Shown here: positions 7,094-15,625 of the stretch, in pieces
How the letters are laid out: each line of letters begins with the position of its first letter
How positions within the stretch are numbered: the stretch's first letter is position 1
Assembly (NCBI RefSeq): GCF_036786105.1
Contig: NZ_DAIQRQ010000003.1
Span: 124,001 to 188,000 of the forward strand
Reading direction: 5' to 3'
From: Ohtaekwangia sp036786105
GTDB taxonomy: Bacteria; Bacteroidota; Bacteroidia; Cytophagales; Cyclobacteriaceae
Length of the DNA: 64,000 nt
Made by a program: the position numbers and the translations under genes
The notes under the pieces: generated by a model
Databases searched by the model: none
What the model saw: the letters and a program-made list of their open reading frames with translations, nothing else
Told to the model about the DNA's origin: nothing

Positions 7094-9496
7094 ATGATCA
7101 GGAATTACCTTACCTCCATCTGGCGCTATATTTCGCGCAATAAAGCATTTACTACCATCAATATACTTGGCCTTGCCATTGGTATGACGGCTTGTATGCT
7201 GATTACACAATATGTAATGCATGAATTTAGCTATGATGATTTCCTGGTAAAGAAGGATAGAATTTTCCGCATACAGCTTGATCGTTACGATCGCGGAGAG
7301 CTGTCAACACGCTGGGCTTCCGGTTGTGCTGGTATAGGTCCTGATCTCAAAGCCAATTTTCCGGAGGTAAAATATTATACGCGTCTCATCAATCGTAATT
7401 CTGTTTTCGCGTATGGCGATGTGTTCTTCAAAGAGGAAGCAGCATTCTGTGCATCTGAAGATTTCTTCCGCGTATTCTCGATCCGTTTGTTAGATGGTGT
7501 GGATTCTCTGGTATTGAAAGAACCATACAAGATTGTACTCTCACAATCTGCAGCAAAAAAATACTTTGGCAATGAAAACCCGGTGGGTAAATTCATGAAG
7601 AACAACGGCAGAACGGAATACGAAGTGACCGGTGTATTTGAAGACCTGCCGTTCAATTCTCACATGAAGATCGATATGCTCATGTCGTTCTCCAGTTTAT
7701 ATAAGATATGGAATGATCCCGTCAGCTCTTGGCAGTGGGACGGCTTCCTTACCTATATTATGTTGAATGATGATGCCGATGTCCATGCCTTCGAAGCGAA
7801 GTTGCCAGCCTTTATACAGAAACAGGCAGGCGAGGAGCTAAAGAAATATAATGCAGGCATGGTCTTTCACTTGCAGCCTCTAAATGATATACATCTTGAC
7901 TCTGATTTCATTGGTGAGTTTAAGCCTAATGGGAATCGACAATCAACATACTTCCTTTCCATTGTAGCTGTATTGATTCTCGTGATTGCTTGGATCAACT
8001 ATATAAATCTGTCGACAGCGAAATCGATCGAACGTGCACGCGAGGTAGGCGTGCGTAAAGTAATGGGAGGGTTCCGCTCGCAGTTGATCCAGCAATTTCT
8101 GTTCGAATCGTTGTTGTTAAACGGCGTAGCTGTATTAATTTCCATAACCCTGGTGATCATGCTGACGCCTTCGTTTAGCGAAATCACCGGCCGCCAGTTG
8201 GATTACCTGCTATTCAGACAAACCATGTTTTGGGTTTGGATAGGATTGCTTATTGTTGGAGGTGCATTGCTTTCCGGGCTATATCCTGCATTTGTATTGT
8301 CAGGTTATAAACCGGTGGAAGTATTGAAAGGGCGATTTAAGAATACTGATCGTGGTGTAATCTTCCGCAAGGGAATGGTGGTTACACAATTTATAGCTTC
8401 GATCACACTCATTGTAGGAACCTTCACGGTATACCGGCAGATACGCCACATGCAGCAGCAGGCGCTCGGTGTAGATATCAATCAAACACTTGTGCTGCAT
8501 TCTCCCAATGTAGTTGACTCCACGTATGAACAGAAATTCCAGGTGTTTAAGAATGCTATTCAGCAACACGCAGAAGTTACCGGCATGACAGCTTCCTCTG
8601 CAGTTCCGGGTCGTGCACCTGACTGGAATGCCGGCGGCATACGGAGAATCAGTCAGCGTGATGACGAAGCCAAACAATACCGCGTGATAATGATGGATCA
8701 CGACTATGTGAAATTGTTTGATGCCAAAGTATTGGCAGGTCGCCCGTTCTCAGGTGATGTTGCGCGTGAAGACAAGAATGTAATGATCAATGAATCGGCT
8801 TCGCGTCAGTTAGGATTTGAAAAAGTGGAGGATGCTTTGAATGACCAGATATTTTTCTGGGGCGATACCTTCAAGATTGTAGGTGTGCTGAAGAACTATC
8901 ATCAGGAGTCATTGAAGAAAGCGTACGATCCGTTGATCTTCCGCTATAGCAAAGCGCCTGGTGGTTATTACTCCATCAAGTTTAATACTTCCAATGTGCA
9001 CGAGTCGCTGGCAGGCTTTGAAGCCGATTGGAAACAACTCTTTCCCGGCAATCCGTTTATCCATTTCTTCCTGGACGATCATTACAATCAACAGTATCAG
9101 GCCGACCAGCAGTTTGGAAGAGTATTCGGTATATTTTCAACGTTGGCTATATTTATAGCATGCCTGGGATTGTTCGGTCTGTCGTCACTCACGGCTATAC
9201 AGCGCACCAAGGAAATCGGTGTCCGCAAAGTATTGGGGGCATCTATACCCAGTATATTAACGCTCATCAGCAAAGACTATATTATCCTGTTGGGCATTGC
9301 TATTGCCATTGCTACGCCTGTGGCCTGGTGGGTAATGCAAGCCTGGCTGGAAGACTTTGCTAATCGCATTACAATGGAGTGGTGGATTTTTGCGTTGCCT
9401 AGCCTGCTCGTTATCTCTATTGCTTTGCTAACGGTAAGCATTCATACCATTAAAGCAGCCCGTACCAACCCGGCTCGCTCATTACGCTATGAATAA
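7094..9496 (+). CDS. FtsX/MacB-type ABC transporter permease
   Basis: The 800-residue membrane protein has the architecture of Bacteroidota ABC permeases of the MacB/FtsX superfamily. It has an N-terminal helix at about 20-40 (NKAFTTINILGLAIGMTACML), a large periplasmic MacB_PCD domain, a first FtsX block at about 290-430 with the signature EVGVRKVMGG, a second periplasmic domain, and a second FtsX block at about 680-800 with the parallel signature EIGVRKVLGA. These proteins use a separate ATPase and often export peptides, lipoproteins or antimicrobials. No ATPase gene is adjacent, so it depends on one elsewhere. It stands alone, with a long 206-bp leader containing a palindrome and a sigma-54-like motif. 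Confidence 0.92.
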   Translation: MIRNYLTSIWRYISRNKAFTTINILGLAIGMTACMLITQYVMHEFSYDDFLVKKDRIFRIQLDRYDRGELSTRWASGCAGIGPDLKANFPEVKYYTRLINRNSVFAYGDVFFKEEAAFCASEDFFRVFSIRLLDGVDSLVLKEPYKIVLSQSAAKKYFGNENPVGKFMKNNGRTEYEVTGVFEDLPFNSHMKIDMLMSFSSLYKIWNDPVSSWQWDGFLTYIMLNDDADVHAFEAKLPAFIQKQAGEELKKYNAGMVFHLQPLNDIHLDSDFIGEFKPNGNRQSTYFLSIVAVLILVIAWINYINLSTAKSIERAREVGVRKVMGGFRSQLIQQFLFESLLLNGVAVLISITLVIMLTPSFSEITGRQLDYLLFRQTMFWVWIGLLIVGGALLSGLYPAFVLSGYKPVEVLKGRFKNTDRGVIFRKGMVVTQFIASITLIVGTFTVYRQIRHMQQQALGVDINQTLVLHSPNVVDSTYEQKFQVFKNAIQQHAEVTGMTASSAVPGRAPDWNAGGIRRISQRDDEAKQYRVIMMDHDYVKLFDAKVLAGRPFSGDVAREDKNVMINESASRQLGFEKVEDALNDQIFFWGDTFKIVGVLKNYHQESLKKAYDPLIFRYSKAPGGYYSIKFNTSNVHESLAGFEADWKQLFPGNPFIHFFLDDHYNQQYQADQQFGRVFGIFSTLAIFIACLGLFGLSSLTAIQRTKEIGVRKVLGASIPSILTLISKDYIILLGIAIAIATPVAWWVMQAWLEDFANRITMEWWIFALPSLLVISIALLTVSIHTIKAARTNPARSLRYE

Positions 9497-9618
9497 ATGG
9501 ATTGAGACACGCGTCTGTCGGCCTTATTGGAGGTTAATATGCGGACGCTGCAGTTCGTGGTAATTTTATTGTGAGAAAGGGTTAGTCTTTACAACTTCAG
9601 GTAACTTAACCTTGAAGT

Positions 9619-9978
9619 ATGATTACCGAGCAGAAATTTGATCTTCATAGACTTTTGCAGTATGTATATACTTCTTTCAACGCCCGGGATATAGACGCAG
9701 CGTTGGAAGTGATCCATCCGAATGCCGTATGGGCCAATACGATGGAAGGAGGACTGGTAAAAGGACATGACGGCATACGGGATTGCTGGCAACGCCAGTG
9801 GACCTATATTGATCCGCATTTAAAACTGATCGATGTCGGCACCGATGACGAAGGCCGCGTCGTAGCAGAAGCGCACCAGATTATCCGCGACATGTCCGGA
9901 AATATAGTATCGATCCGCGACATACAGCATATCTTTGAATTGGAAGACGGGCTATTGAGTACTATGCGCATTGGATAG
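9619..9978 (+). CDS. NTF2/SnoaL-like family protein
   Basis: This 119-residue protein fits the cone-shaped NTF2-like/SnoaL-like fold. An N-terminal helix (FDLHRLLQYVYTSFNARDIDAAL) is followed by VIHPNAVWANTMEGG, then KGHDGIRDCWQRQW, and beta strands with AEAHQIIRDMSGN and VSIRDIQHIFELEDGLL. Members bind or act on small molecules or serve as accessory domains. No catalytic residues can be assigned here. The gene is monocistronic and ends just before an intergenic block of degenerate repeats. Confidence 0.75.
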   Translation: MITEQKFDLHRLLQYVYTSFNARDIDAALEVIHPNAVWANTMEGGLVKGHDGIRDCWQRQWTYIDPHLKLIDVGTDDEGRVVAEAHQIIRDMSGNIVSIRDIQHIFELEDGLLSTMRIG

Positions 9979-9997
9979 CTGTGGGAGTAAAATCCAG

Positions 9998-10040
9998 TGA
10001 CACAAAGCAACACAAAGGAGACGCAGAGTTACACAAAGTA
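9998..10040. repeat. Intergenic repeat module D (ACACAAAG-type)
   Basis: Reiterated GACACAAAG / AACACAAAG / TACACAAAG with GGAGACGCAGAG between. A weakly similar string (TTTCACATAGAGTACGCAG) occurs at about 16822-16840. Low-complexity, probably a remnant of a dispersed repeat. Confidence 0.45.
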
Positions 10041-10071
10041 TATACCTGCGAGTGCCTGCATTTAATCTTTT

Positions 10072-10099
10072 CCAGCTGCTGTAGCCAGAAGCCAGTAGT
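10072..10099. repeat. Intergenic repeat module B-like copy
   Basis: CAGCTGCTGTAGCCAGAAGCC at 10073-10093 resembles the CAGCTGGCAGCCAGAAGC core seen at 10182, 15601 and 61092. Confidence 0.4.
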
Positions 10100-10104
10100 T
10101 TTTT

Positions 10105-10145
10105 GAAGAACGAACAAAGAACACCGACCAGCGAATGACGAAGTC
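10105..10145. repeat. Intergenic repeat module A (CGAACAA-GAACA type)
   Basis: CGAACAAAGAACACCGACCA followed by GCGAATGACGAAG aligns base for base with CGAACAAGGAACAACTAATC and AACGAATGTTGAAG at 61049-61082. Both copies lie 3' of minus-strand genes and just beyond a module B copy. Confidence 0.55.
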
Positions 10146-10181
10146 AAAACACACACACCATTCCCAACTCACACTCCCTCT

Positions 10182-10205
10182 AGCAGCTGGCAGCCAGCAG
10201 CTATT
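10182..10205. repeat. Intergenic repeat module B, abutting the TPR-CHAT stop codon
   Basis: AGCAGCTGGCAGCCAGCAGC plus CTATTT runs directly into the stop codon of the minus-strand gene at 10206. The core GCTGG-CAG-CCAGC is a small palindrome. Related copies lie at the 3' ends of trhO and the PorP/SPOR gene. Confidence 0.6.
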
Positions 10206-12902
10206 TCAAAATCCTATCAATATAAATGGTGCCCAGTAATATGGGGCCGCATATTGTTCTTGTGCGATAAGATCGAGCTTGGCTTTGCGCAGACTTCCAC
10301 TGAAATTTACCGATGGCTCATCGAGCATCTTCCGATAAAAATTTTTCATCAACTCAGAGGTAGATTCATCAGCAACGCTCCAGAATGAAACGATAATATT
10401 TCGCGCACCTGCATATACCAACGCACGCGACAATCCCACAACGCCTTCACCCTTGGATATTTTACCAAGCCCTGTCTGGCAGGCAGAGAGCGTTACCAGG
10501 TCGGCGTTAAGGTTAAGATTATAAATTTCACCTGCGAACAGATTCCCATCCTCTGATCCTACATCTGACTGTAGAAATATTCTTGACAGTGCAGGGTTGC
10601 TTTCATCGACAACGCCATGTGTAGCAAGATGAACATATTTATAGTTTTTGATCTTGTCTGACTTGATCAGTTTTTCATCTGCAGTTTGTTTTATGAAAAG
10701 GCCGCTGTTAAAGTTTTTAGCGCTGAACAACTGCGCGATCGCTGTTACTTCCGATTCCGTGCCGGGCAATTCATTCAAGCCGTCTTCTTCGGGAAATGTT
10801 ACCGGAGCGCACAAAAGTATAGAAGGCGTAGCCGAGAGCGATGCGTTGTTCTTTTGCAGGATCAACCTGGCCGAAAATTCATAGTGAATGTTATAGCGGC
10901 CTACCAGGTAAGGTAGTGTTTTATATGTATCAACCGGTAATGGCTCGCGGGTAAACAGTGCTTCAAAGGGAATGATGCTCAACCTCCCTGTAGGAAGGAT
11001 CAACAGATCGTTTACTGAAGATGGTATATGTGCGGGAAGCAACAGTGCAGAGAGTTGTTGTGAGGCTGTAACATAAGCTTTCATTTCATTGAAAAAAATA
11101 CCGTTACGCATACCCGTAATGTAGCGGTTGAAGTCTTTCGGTAACGCATGATCGTGTATACTATATTTTCTTTTTGTGATTTCGAAGATGTAAAGGTGGT
11201 TGTTCTTGTCATCGATGAAGTAACTGAGCAAGGCTGTTGTTTTATTCAGCCGGGTTTGCAGTTGTTGTATAGAAGGCGAGCTGGCGTTAAACTTCAGGTT
11301 AAAGTACTCGGGAAATTGTTGCTCCAATCGCCTGATGAAGGCTTCATAACTTCGGTTCAGGCTGAACGATGTTTCCCGCAGGTATTTCTCTTCATCGGCG
11401 GATGGCTTTTGTGCAAGCTTCTGTGAACACAGCGCTATAGCAGTCTTGAGACTCTTTTCTTCTTCCAGCAGTTCTGTGGGTATACCGGCAAACGATTTGG
11501 CATTGGCATCGGATATAGCTTCGAGCAATACAGCAGATTTGCTTTTCTCGGCAAAGTAAAATGCCATTTCAAAGTAAGGCTTTTTAACGAAGGCCACCGC
11601 TCCGGTTTCATGTGCTATACGAACACCATCCGCATATACTTCGTTGGCGATGGTGCCCAGTAATATCTTGTCATTTTCATTGGTAATCTGCTGACGAAGT
11701 TTGTCGATTAGCGTATCGCACACTTGTAAAGTCTGCAAGGCATCGGTAAGGTTCTGAAGCTTCAGCGTTTTGCCATAGTATTGCGATTCCAGTGCCTGCG
11801 CTTTTCCCAACAGCGAATATAGCAACACGTTGCCATCGTAAAAGTTGTGAAGCCGCGGTGTTGTGCGGATGTCGCTGTTATCAAAATCGCTCACATTAGC
11901 CTGTAGTGCTTCCTGGTAGTGGGAGAGTCCTTTGCTATACTGCGAAGAAGCTATATCTATACTGGCAATGGCATTTAGTACACGTGCTATTTCCGGGTGT
12001 TTCCTGCCATAACTTTGCTGGTACATGAGCAAGGCCCGTTCATAAAATGCGGCCGATGCTTTTTGATCTCCGATCTTCATGTAGGTTTCACCCAGGTTGA
12101 ACAACACAAAGGCTTTGGACGGGTGAGGACCGGTATATACTTTCTCCCATATCTTCAAAGCCGATTCAAAGTTGTTCACAGCATCGCCGTATAGCTCCAA
12201 TTTGCGGTACACAAACCCGATGTTGGTGTTGGCAATCGCAATCTTGGGATGTTCTTTGCCATGAATATTCTGATATATCGCGAGGGCCTTTTCATAGAAC
12301 TCCAATGCTTTGTCAGGATCTGTCGCTGTAAAGACCAGGCCGAGGTCGTTGTAGGACGCTGCAATCAACTCATGGTTTTCTTTCAATTGCTTTTGTCGCA
12401 GTGTTAGTGCCATGTTGAGTTGTTCCTCTGCCTGGGCATATTTACCGGTAGCGCTATAGAGGTTGCCGAGATAGGCGAGCGCCTGTGCGGCTTCCAGCGT
12501 TTCAGATTTTCCGGCATCTTCAAAAAGCTGCAGTGATTTTTTCAGCGCATCTTCCGCCAGATCGTTTCTTCCCTGGTTAAGGTACAGCAAACCGTAATGC
12601 GATTGTGTCACTGCCTTTAGAAAAGCTGCGTCTTCGGTTTTGGCAGCGATCGTGCTCAGTAATTTTTCAGCGTCATCAAAGTGCCCCTGGTGAATGAGCA
12701 CTTCCGCTTTTTTATTCAACAGTAAAACACTGGTCTGTGCATGGGTTGTGGTCGATAACTGCTGATCGATCTGCGCAAGCGCTTTGCCATAATCAGCATT
12801 TAATATATACTGATCGATGTCGGCAGTTTGCTGCGCTATAGCTTCCGTTAACATCACGAAGCAGAACAGCGGGAGATATATCAGAGATAGAAGCGTTCGC
12901 AT
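10206..12902 (-). CDS. Exported TPR-CHAT domain protein (caspase-like peptidase fold)
   Basis: The 898-residue protein has a signal peptide (LLSLIYLPLFCFVMLTEAIAQ), about eight TPR repeats (residues about 30-350), a helical linker, and a C-terminal CHAT domain (about 590-898). The caspase-type dyad is present: His762 in HLATHG and Cys808 in LSACQTG, and the domain ends in the usual YYWAPFILIG. CHAT proteins are clan CD peptidases that cut substrates after activation through their repeat domains. The signal peptide places this one in the periplasm or envelope, unlike cytoplasmic CHAT effectors of CRISPR or gasdermin systems. It follows a beta-barrel gene by 5 bp, so the two are probably cotranscribed. 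Substrate unknown. Confidence 0.88.
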   Translation of the reverse strand: MRTLLSLIYLPLFCFVMLTEAIAQQTADIDQYILNADYGKALAQIDQQLSTTTHAQTSVLLLNKKAEVLIHQGHFDDAEKLLSTIAAKTEDAAFLKAVTQSHYGLLYLNQGRNDLAEDALKKSLQLFEDAGKSETLEAAQALAYLGNLYSATGKYAQAEEQLNMALTLRQKQLKENHELIAASYNDLGLVFTATDPDKALEFYEKALAIYQNIHGKEHPKIAIANTNIGFVYRKLELYGDAVNNFESALKIWEKVYTGPHPSKAFVLFNLGETYMKIGDQKASAAFYERALLMYQQSYGRKHPEIARVLNAIASIDIASSQYSKGLSHYQEALQANVSDFDNSDIRTTPRLHNFYDGNVLLYSLLGKAQALESQYYGKTLKLQNLTDALQTLQVCDTLIDKLRQQITNENDKILLGTIANEVYADGVRIAHETGAVAFVKKPYFEMAFYFAEKSKSAVLLEAISDANAKSFAGIPTELLEEEKSLKTAIALCSQKLAQKPSADEEKYLRETSFSLNRSYEAFIRRLEQQFPEYFNLKFNASSPSIQQLQTRLNKTTALLSYFIDDKNNHLYIFEITKRKYSIHDHALPKDFNRYITGMRNGIFFNEMKAYVTASQQLSALLLPAHIPSSVNDLLILPTGRLSIIPFEALFTREPLPVDTYKTLPYLVGRYNIHYEFSARLILQKNNASLSATPSILLCAPVTFPEEDGLNELPGTESEVTAIAQLFSAKNFNSGLFIKQTADEKLIKSDKIKNYKYVHLATHGVVDESNPALSRIFLQSDVGSEDGNLFAGEIYNLNLNADLVTLSACQTGLGKISKGEGVVGLSRALVYAGARNIIVSFWSVADESTSELMKNFYRKMLDEPSVNFSGSLRKAKLDLIAQEQYAAPYYWAPFILIGF

Positions 12903-12907
12903 GATTT

Positions 12908-13852
12908 TTAGAAACGGTAGTAGTAACTGATGGTCGATACAAAATGGCGCGTGAGGCCGTCAGGATTATAGTCACGTTGTGTAATCTTTCTTCCGGCCAG
13001 TAATTTTATACCGCTGCGCACATTGAAACTATAGCCGGCCGTAGCTATACCCGACATAGCCAGGCCAATAGCACCAGCCGGTTTAACATGCGATCCATCG
13101 GCTAATGTAATTTGATCGTGGTTGATGCGGTATATCGGCAGTAGTCCGAGACTGAAGTTGAATCGCGAGTACCGGAAGTTACGCTCTATGCGAGCCATCA
13201 CATCCGTGCCACGGCGTAGATGCCTTGCCCACGAGTATTTGTGTACATACATGATCTCGTCCTGGTCACTCCAGTTGCCGATAAACTCATTACTGTTTCT
13301 GTTGAATGGATGCTGAATGCCTGTGGCGAATAACCACTTTTTGCAAATTAAAGAGATACCGGTTATAAAGTCGTAACTACCGAGACTGGTCTGGTAGTAC
13401 ATCGGCAGCGGATCGTTCTCATCCGAGTGCTTATTGGATTTATTGGTGGCTATCTTTCCGCCAATCGAAAAGTTGATATCATACTTTTCGGTCTTGCGTA
13501 TAGACCGCGTAATGCAAAGTGATATATCGCCCATGCCTGATGTGTTGGCCAGTCTGCCCGACACGGCCTGGTACGGCAGCTTTACCTGGAAAGAGGTTTT
13601 CTGATTGAGACTGAAATTGAGATCAGCTGTGGCTACATATACGATGGGTGTAAGTGTAGTAGTACCGCGATAGAAACTGATTTCCATCGAGCGCAGGCGA
13701 AGCTCAATCTTTTTGTTGAAAGGCTGATCCGGTTTCATAGCCCCCATGGTGCAGAAGCCTGCATCGCTGCAACCTTGTGCGCGCGTCTGGAACTGTGCCC
13801 ATAGTAGGATCAATAGCAAGAGTAATGCGGGTAGACAGGTGTGCCTGAACAT
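12908..13852 (-). CDS. Outer-membrane beta-barrel protein paired with the TPR-CHAT gene
   Basis: The 314-residue protein starts with a signal peptide (MFRHTCLPALLLLLILLWAQF...RAQG), and the rest alternates hydrophobic strands with polar turns, ending in an aromatic F (TISYYYRF), as in outer-membrane barrels. It resembles barrels annotated as transporter or phenol-degradation MetA-like, but I cannot assign a substrate. The Cys pair in QGCSDAGFCTMG follows the cleavage site. A start at 13876 is open but lies only 8 bp from the upstream terminator, so the ATG at 13850-13852 is preferred. The TPR-CHAT gene starts 5 bp after its stop, suggesting a functional pair at the envelope. Confidence 0.7.
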   Translation of the reverse strand: MFRHTCLPALLLLLILLWAQFQTRAQGCSDAGFCTMGAMKPDQPFNKKIELRLRSMEISFYRGTTTLTPIVYVATADLNFSLNQKTSFQVKLPYQAVSGRLANTSGMGDISLCITRSIRKTEKYDINFSIGGKIATNKSNKHSDENDPLPMYYQTSLGSYDFITGISLICKKWLFATGIQHPFNRNSNEFIGNWSDQDEIMYVHKYSWARHLRRGTDVMARIERNFRYSRFNFSLGLLPIYRINHDQITLADGSHVKPAGAIGLAMSGIATAGYSFNVRSGIKLLAGRKITQRDYNPDGLTRHFVSTISYYYRF

Positions 13853-13883
13853 GGCTTTGGGTAGATTTTCAGCCAAGTTACTT

Positions 13884-13923
13884 AAAAAAGAAAGACCCCG
13901 AAGAGCATTTCTTCAGGGTCTTT
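13884..13923 (-). terminator. Rho-independent terminator of the M23 peptidase gene
   Basis: AAAGACCC (13891-13898) pairs with GGGTCTTT (13916-13923), extended inward by CGAAGA/TCTTC-type pairing. Read on the minus strand the hairpin is followed by a run of T (complement of 13884-13889). It lies 49 bp after the M23 stop codon. Confidence 0.85.
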
Positions 13924-13971
13924 GTAAGTCTATTGTTAGAGCATGAGCCTTGCAGGCGTGTCCCGTAGCCG

Positions 13972-14952
13972 TTACATTCCCAGCGACTGGTTCTCGATAG
14001 AAGCAAGCTCAAGCACTTTTTCGTATTCCGCTGCCGTGAGGTCGTTGTAGAAGTAATGAACCGGGTCTACCTGGCTTCCATTGATTAACACTTCATAGTG
14101 CAGGTGAGGTGCTGTAGAAAGTCCGGTGTTGCCAACATAACCGATCAGGTCACCACGTTTTACCGTCTGTCCGGAGCGTACAGCAAACTCGTGCATGTGC
14201 GCGTAGCGGGTTCTGTATCCAAAGCCGTGATCTACTTCTACCATCTTTCCATAGCCGCTGAACTTCACGCTTACTTCTGCTACCGTACCATCAGCCGTAG
14301 CATAGATCGGTGTTCCGATAGAAGCGGCGAAGTCGATACCGGTGTGCATCTTCTTCACTTTGTAGATCGGGTGCGTACGCCATCCAAAACCGGAAGCGAG
14401 TGCCAGTAATTGCTTGTTTGATACAGGTTGAATAGCCGGAATGGCGGCATATAGCTTTTCTTTTTTCTCAGCGAGCTTCACCACCTCATCCTGCGATTTG
14501 GATTCGATGTATAGCTTTCTGCGCAGCAGATCTACCTTCTCGTTAAGGCCGATAACCATGTCTTCATGGTCGATGCTCTTTTCGCGAATGTCTTCATACC
14601 GGTCAGCACCGCCCGCTCCGGCATTGCGTATTGCTTTATCGATTGGCTCGGCTCCGAGCACCACGCGGTAAATATTGTCGTCACGATGCTCAACATCGCC
14701 GAGAATATCGTTGAGGTTCTTTACATCCTTGCTAAGCTTGTCGTAGTAAAATTCCAACTCTTTTACTTCGTTCTTCAGAATGAGTTCTTTCGGAGATTCG
14801 AAGTAGTTGGTGTAGAGTATCAGAAGGCCCACCGCCATTGCTACGGTAAGGGATAAAATCCCCAGGGCATTCATCACAACATCACTGGTTTTTGTCTTTA
14901 CCCGCTCGTATTTGCAGGTTTCAGTGTCGTAGTAATACTTGATCCTAGCCAT
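13972..14952 (-). CDS. M23 family metallopeptidase (membrane-anchored peptidoglycan endopeptidase)
   Basis: The 326-residue protein has a short cytoplasmic N terminus (MARIKYYYDTETCKYERVK), one transmembrane helix (about 25-47), a coiled-coil region (about 55-170) and a C-terminal LytM/M23 domain (about 185-305). Zinc-site motifs are visible: HTGIDFA, YAHMHEF and HLHYEV. Proteins of this layout in Bacteroidota cut peptidoglycan cross-links in the periplasm and help set cell shape or divide. A strong intrinsic terminator follows, so it is the last gene of its transcript. The MogA-type gene lies just upstream, 24 bp from its start. Confidence 0.9.
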   Translation of the reverse strand: MARIKYYYDTETCKYERVKTKTSDVVMNALGILSLTVAMAVGLLILYTNYFESPKELILKNEVKELEFYYDKLSKDVKNLNDILGDVEHRDDNIYRVVLGAEPIDKAIRNAGAGGADRYEDIREKSIDHEDMVIGLNEKVDLLRRKLYIESKSQDEVVKLAEKKEKLYAAIPAIQPVSNKQLLALASGFGWRTHPIYKVKKMHTGIDFAASIGTPIYATADGTVAEVSVKFSGYGKMVEVDHGFGYRTRYAHMHEFAVRSGQTVKRGDLIGYVGNTGLSTAPHLHYEVLINGSQVDPVHYFYNDLTAAEYEKVLELASIENQSLGM

Positions 14953-14976
14953 AGTAAGTCAGAGTAAATCTGTAAA

Positions 14977-15507
14977 TTAAGTACTTTTAGGTCGAAAAGC
15001 CTGTATAATTTCTTCATTACATTCGATAAACGGTCCTTCCAGCAGGTCAATGCAATACGGTATGGCTGGAAAAACAGCATCCAGACATTGTCGGATTGCT
15101 TTCGGCTTCCCAGGCAAATTTACGATCAAGGTTTGATTTCTGATACCGGCTGTCTGCCGCGAAAGAATGGCGGTGGGTACGTATGTAAGACTTTTAGCGC
15201 GCATCAATTCTCCGAAGCCGGGCATTATTTTTTCGCATACCGCCTCCGTAGCTTCAGGGGTAACATCGCGCTTTGCAGGGCCTGTGCCTCCCGATGTAAT
15301 GATCAGGCAGCATTTACGGTGATCGGCCATATCAATCATCGTTTTCTCAATGAGATGTTGCTCATCGGGTATAACGGCGTACTCTTTTTCCCACGGACCT
15401 TTAATGTACTCGTTCAACGTTTCTACGATAGCTTTGCCTGGTATATCTTCATAGATGCCCTGGCTGGCCCGGTCTGATACATTGATAATTCCAATGCGAA
15501 TGGTCAT
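14977..15507 (-). CDS. mog: Molybdopterin adenylyltransferase (MogA/MoaB family)
   Basis: This 176-residue protein carries the MoCF-binding signature: IGIINVSDRASQG at the N terminus, ITSGGTGPAKRDVTPEA at about residues 70-86, and NLPGKPKAIRQ near 130. It adenylates molybdopterin with ATP so that molybdate can be inserted. MogA-type rather than MoaB-type is favoured by the N terminus and the length. No other molybdenum cofactor genes are in the window, so the rest of the pathway must be elsewhere. It is transcribed together with or just ahead of the M23 gene (24-bp gap). Confidence 0.88.
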   Translation of the reverse strand: MTIRIGIINVSDRASQGIYEDIPGKAIVETLNEYIKGPWEKEYAVIPDEQHLIEKTMIDMADHRKCCLIITSGGTGPAKRDVTPEATEAVCEKIMPGFGELMRAKSLTYVPTAILSRQTAGIRNQTLIVNLPGKPKAIRQCLDAVFPAIPYCIDLLEGPFIECNEEIIQAFRPKST

Positions 15508-15539
15508 GGTAGTTAAAGTAGAAAGTGTGCTTGATATGG

Positions 15540-15575
15540 AAAAATGGGGGCTACATGCTTCTGGCCACTAGCCCC
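15540..15575 (-). terminator. Probable intrinsic terminator of trhO
   Basis: On the minus strand GGGGCTA (15575-15569) pairs with TAGCCCC (15553-15547) across a 15-base loop, and the stem is followed by CATTTTT. It lies 46 bp beyond the trhO stop. The loop contains a piece related to repeat module B (CTTCTGGCCAC on the plus strand). Confidence 0.55.
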
Positions 15576-15599
15576 TGAGAGCATGCACTTTCTCAGCGC

Positions 15600-15625
15600 C
15601 CAGCAGCCAGACGCCAGTGGCTATT
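15600..15625. repeat. Intergenic repeat module B at the trhO stop codon
   Basis: CCAGCAGCCAGACGCCAGTGG followed by CTATTTCC; the CTA is the reverse complement of the trhO TAG stop codon. Compare 10182-10205 and 61092-61128. Confidence 0.5.

Noticed and set aside
9539..9574. Eleven-codon ORF after the FtsX permease, preceded by GGAGG
   Set aside because: Too short and without neighbours or hydrophobic pattern to support it.
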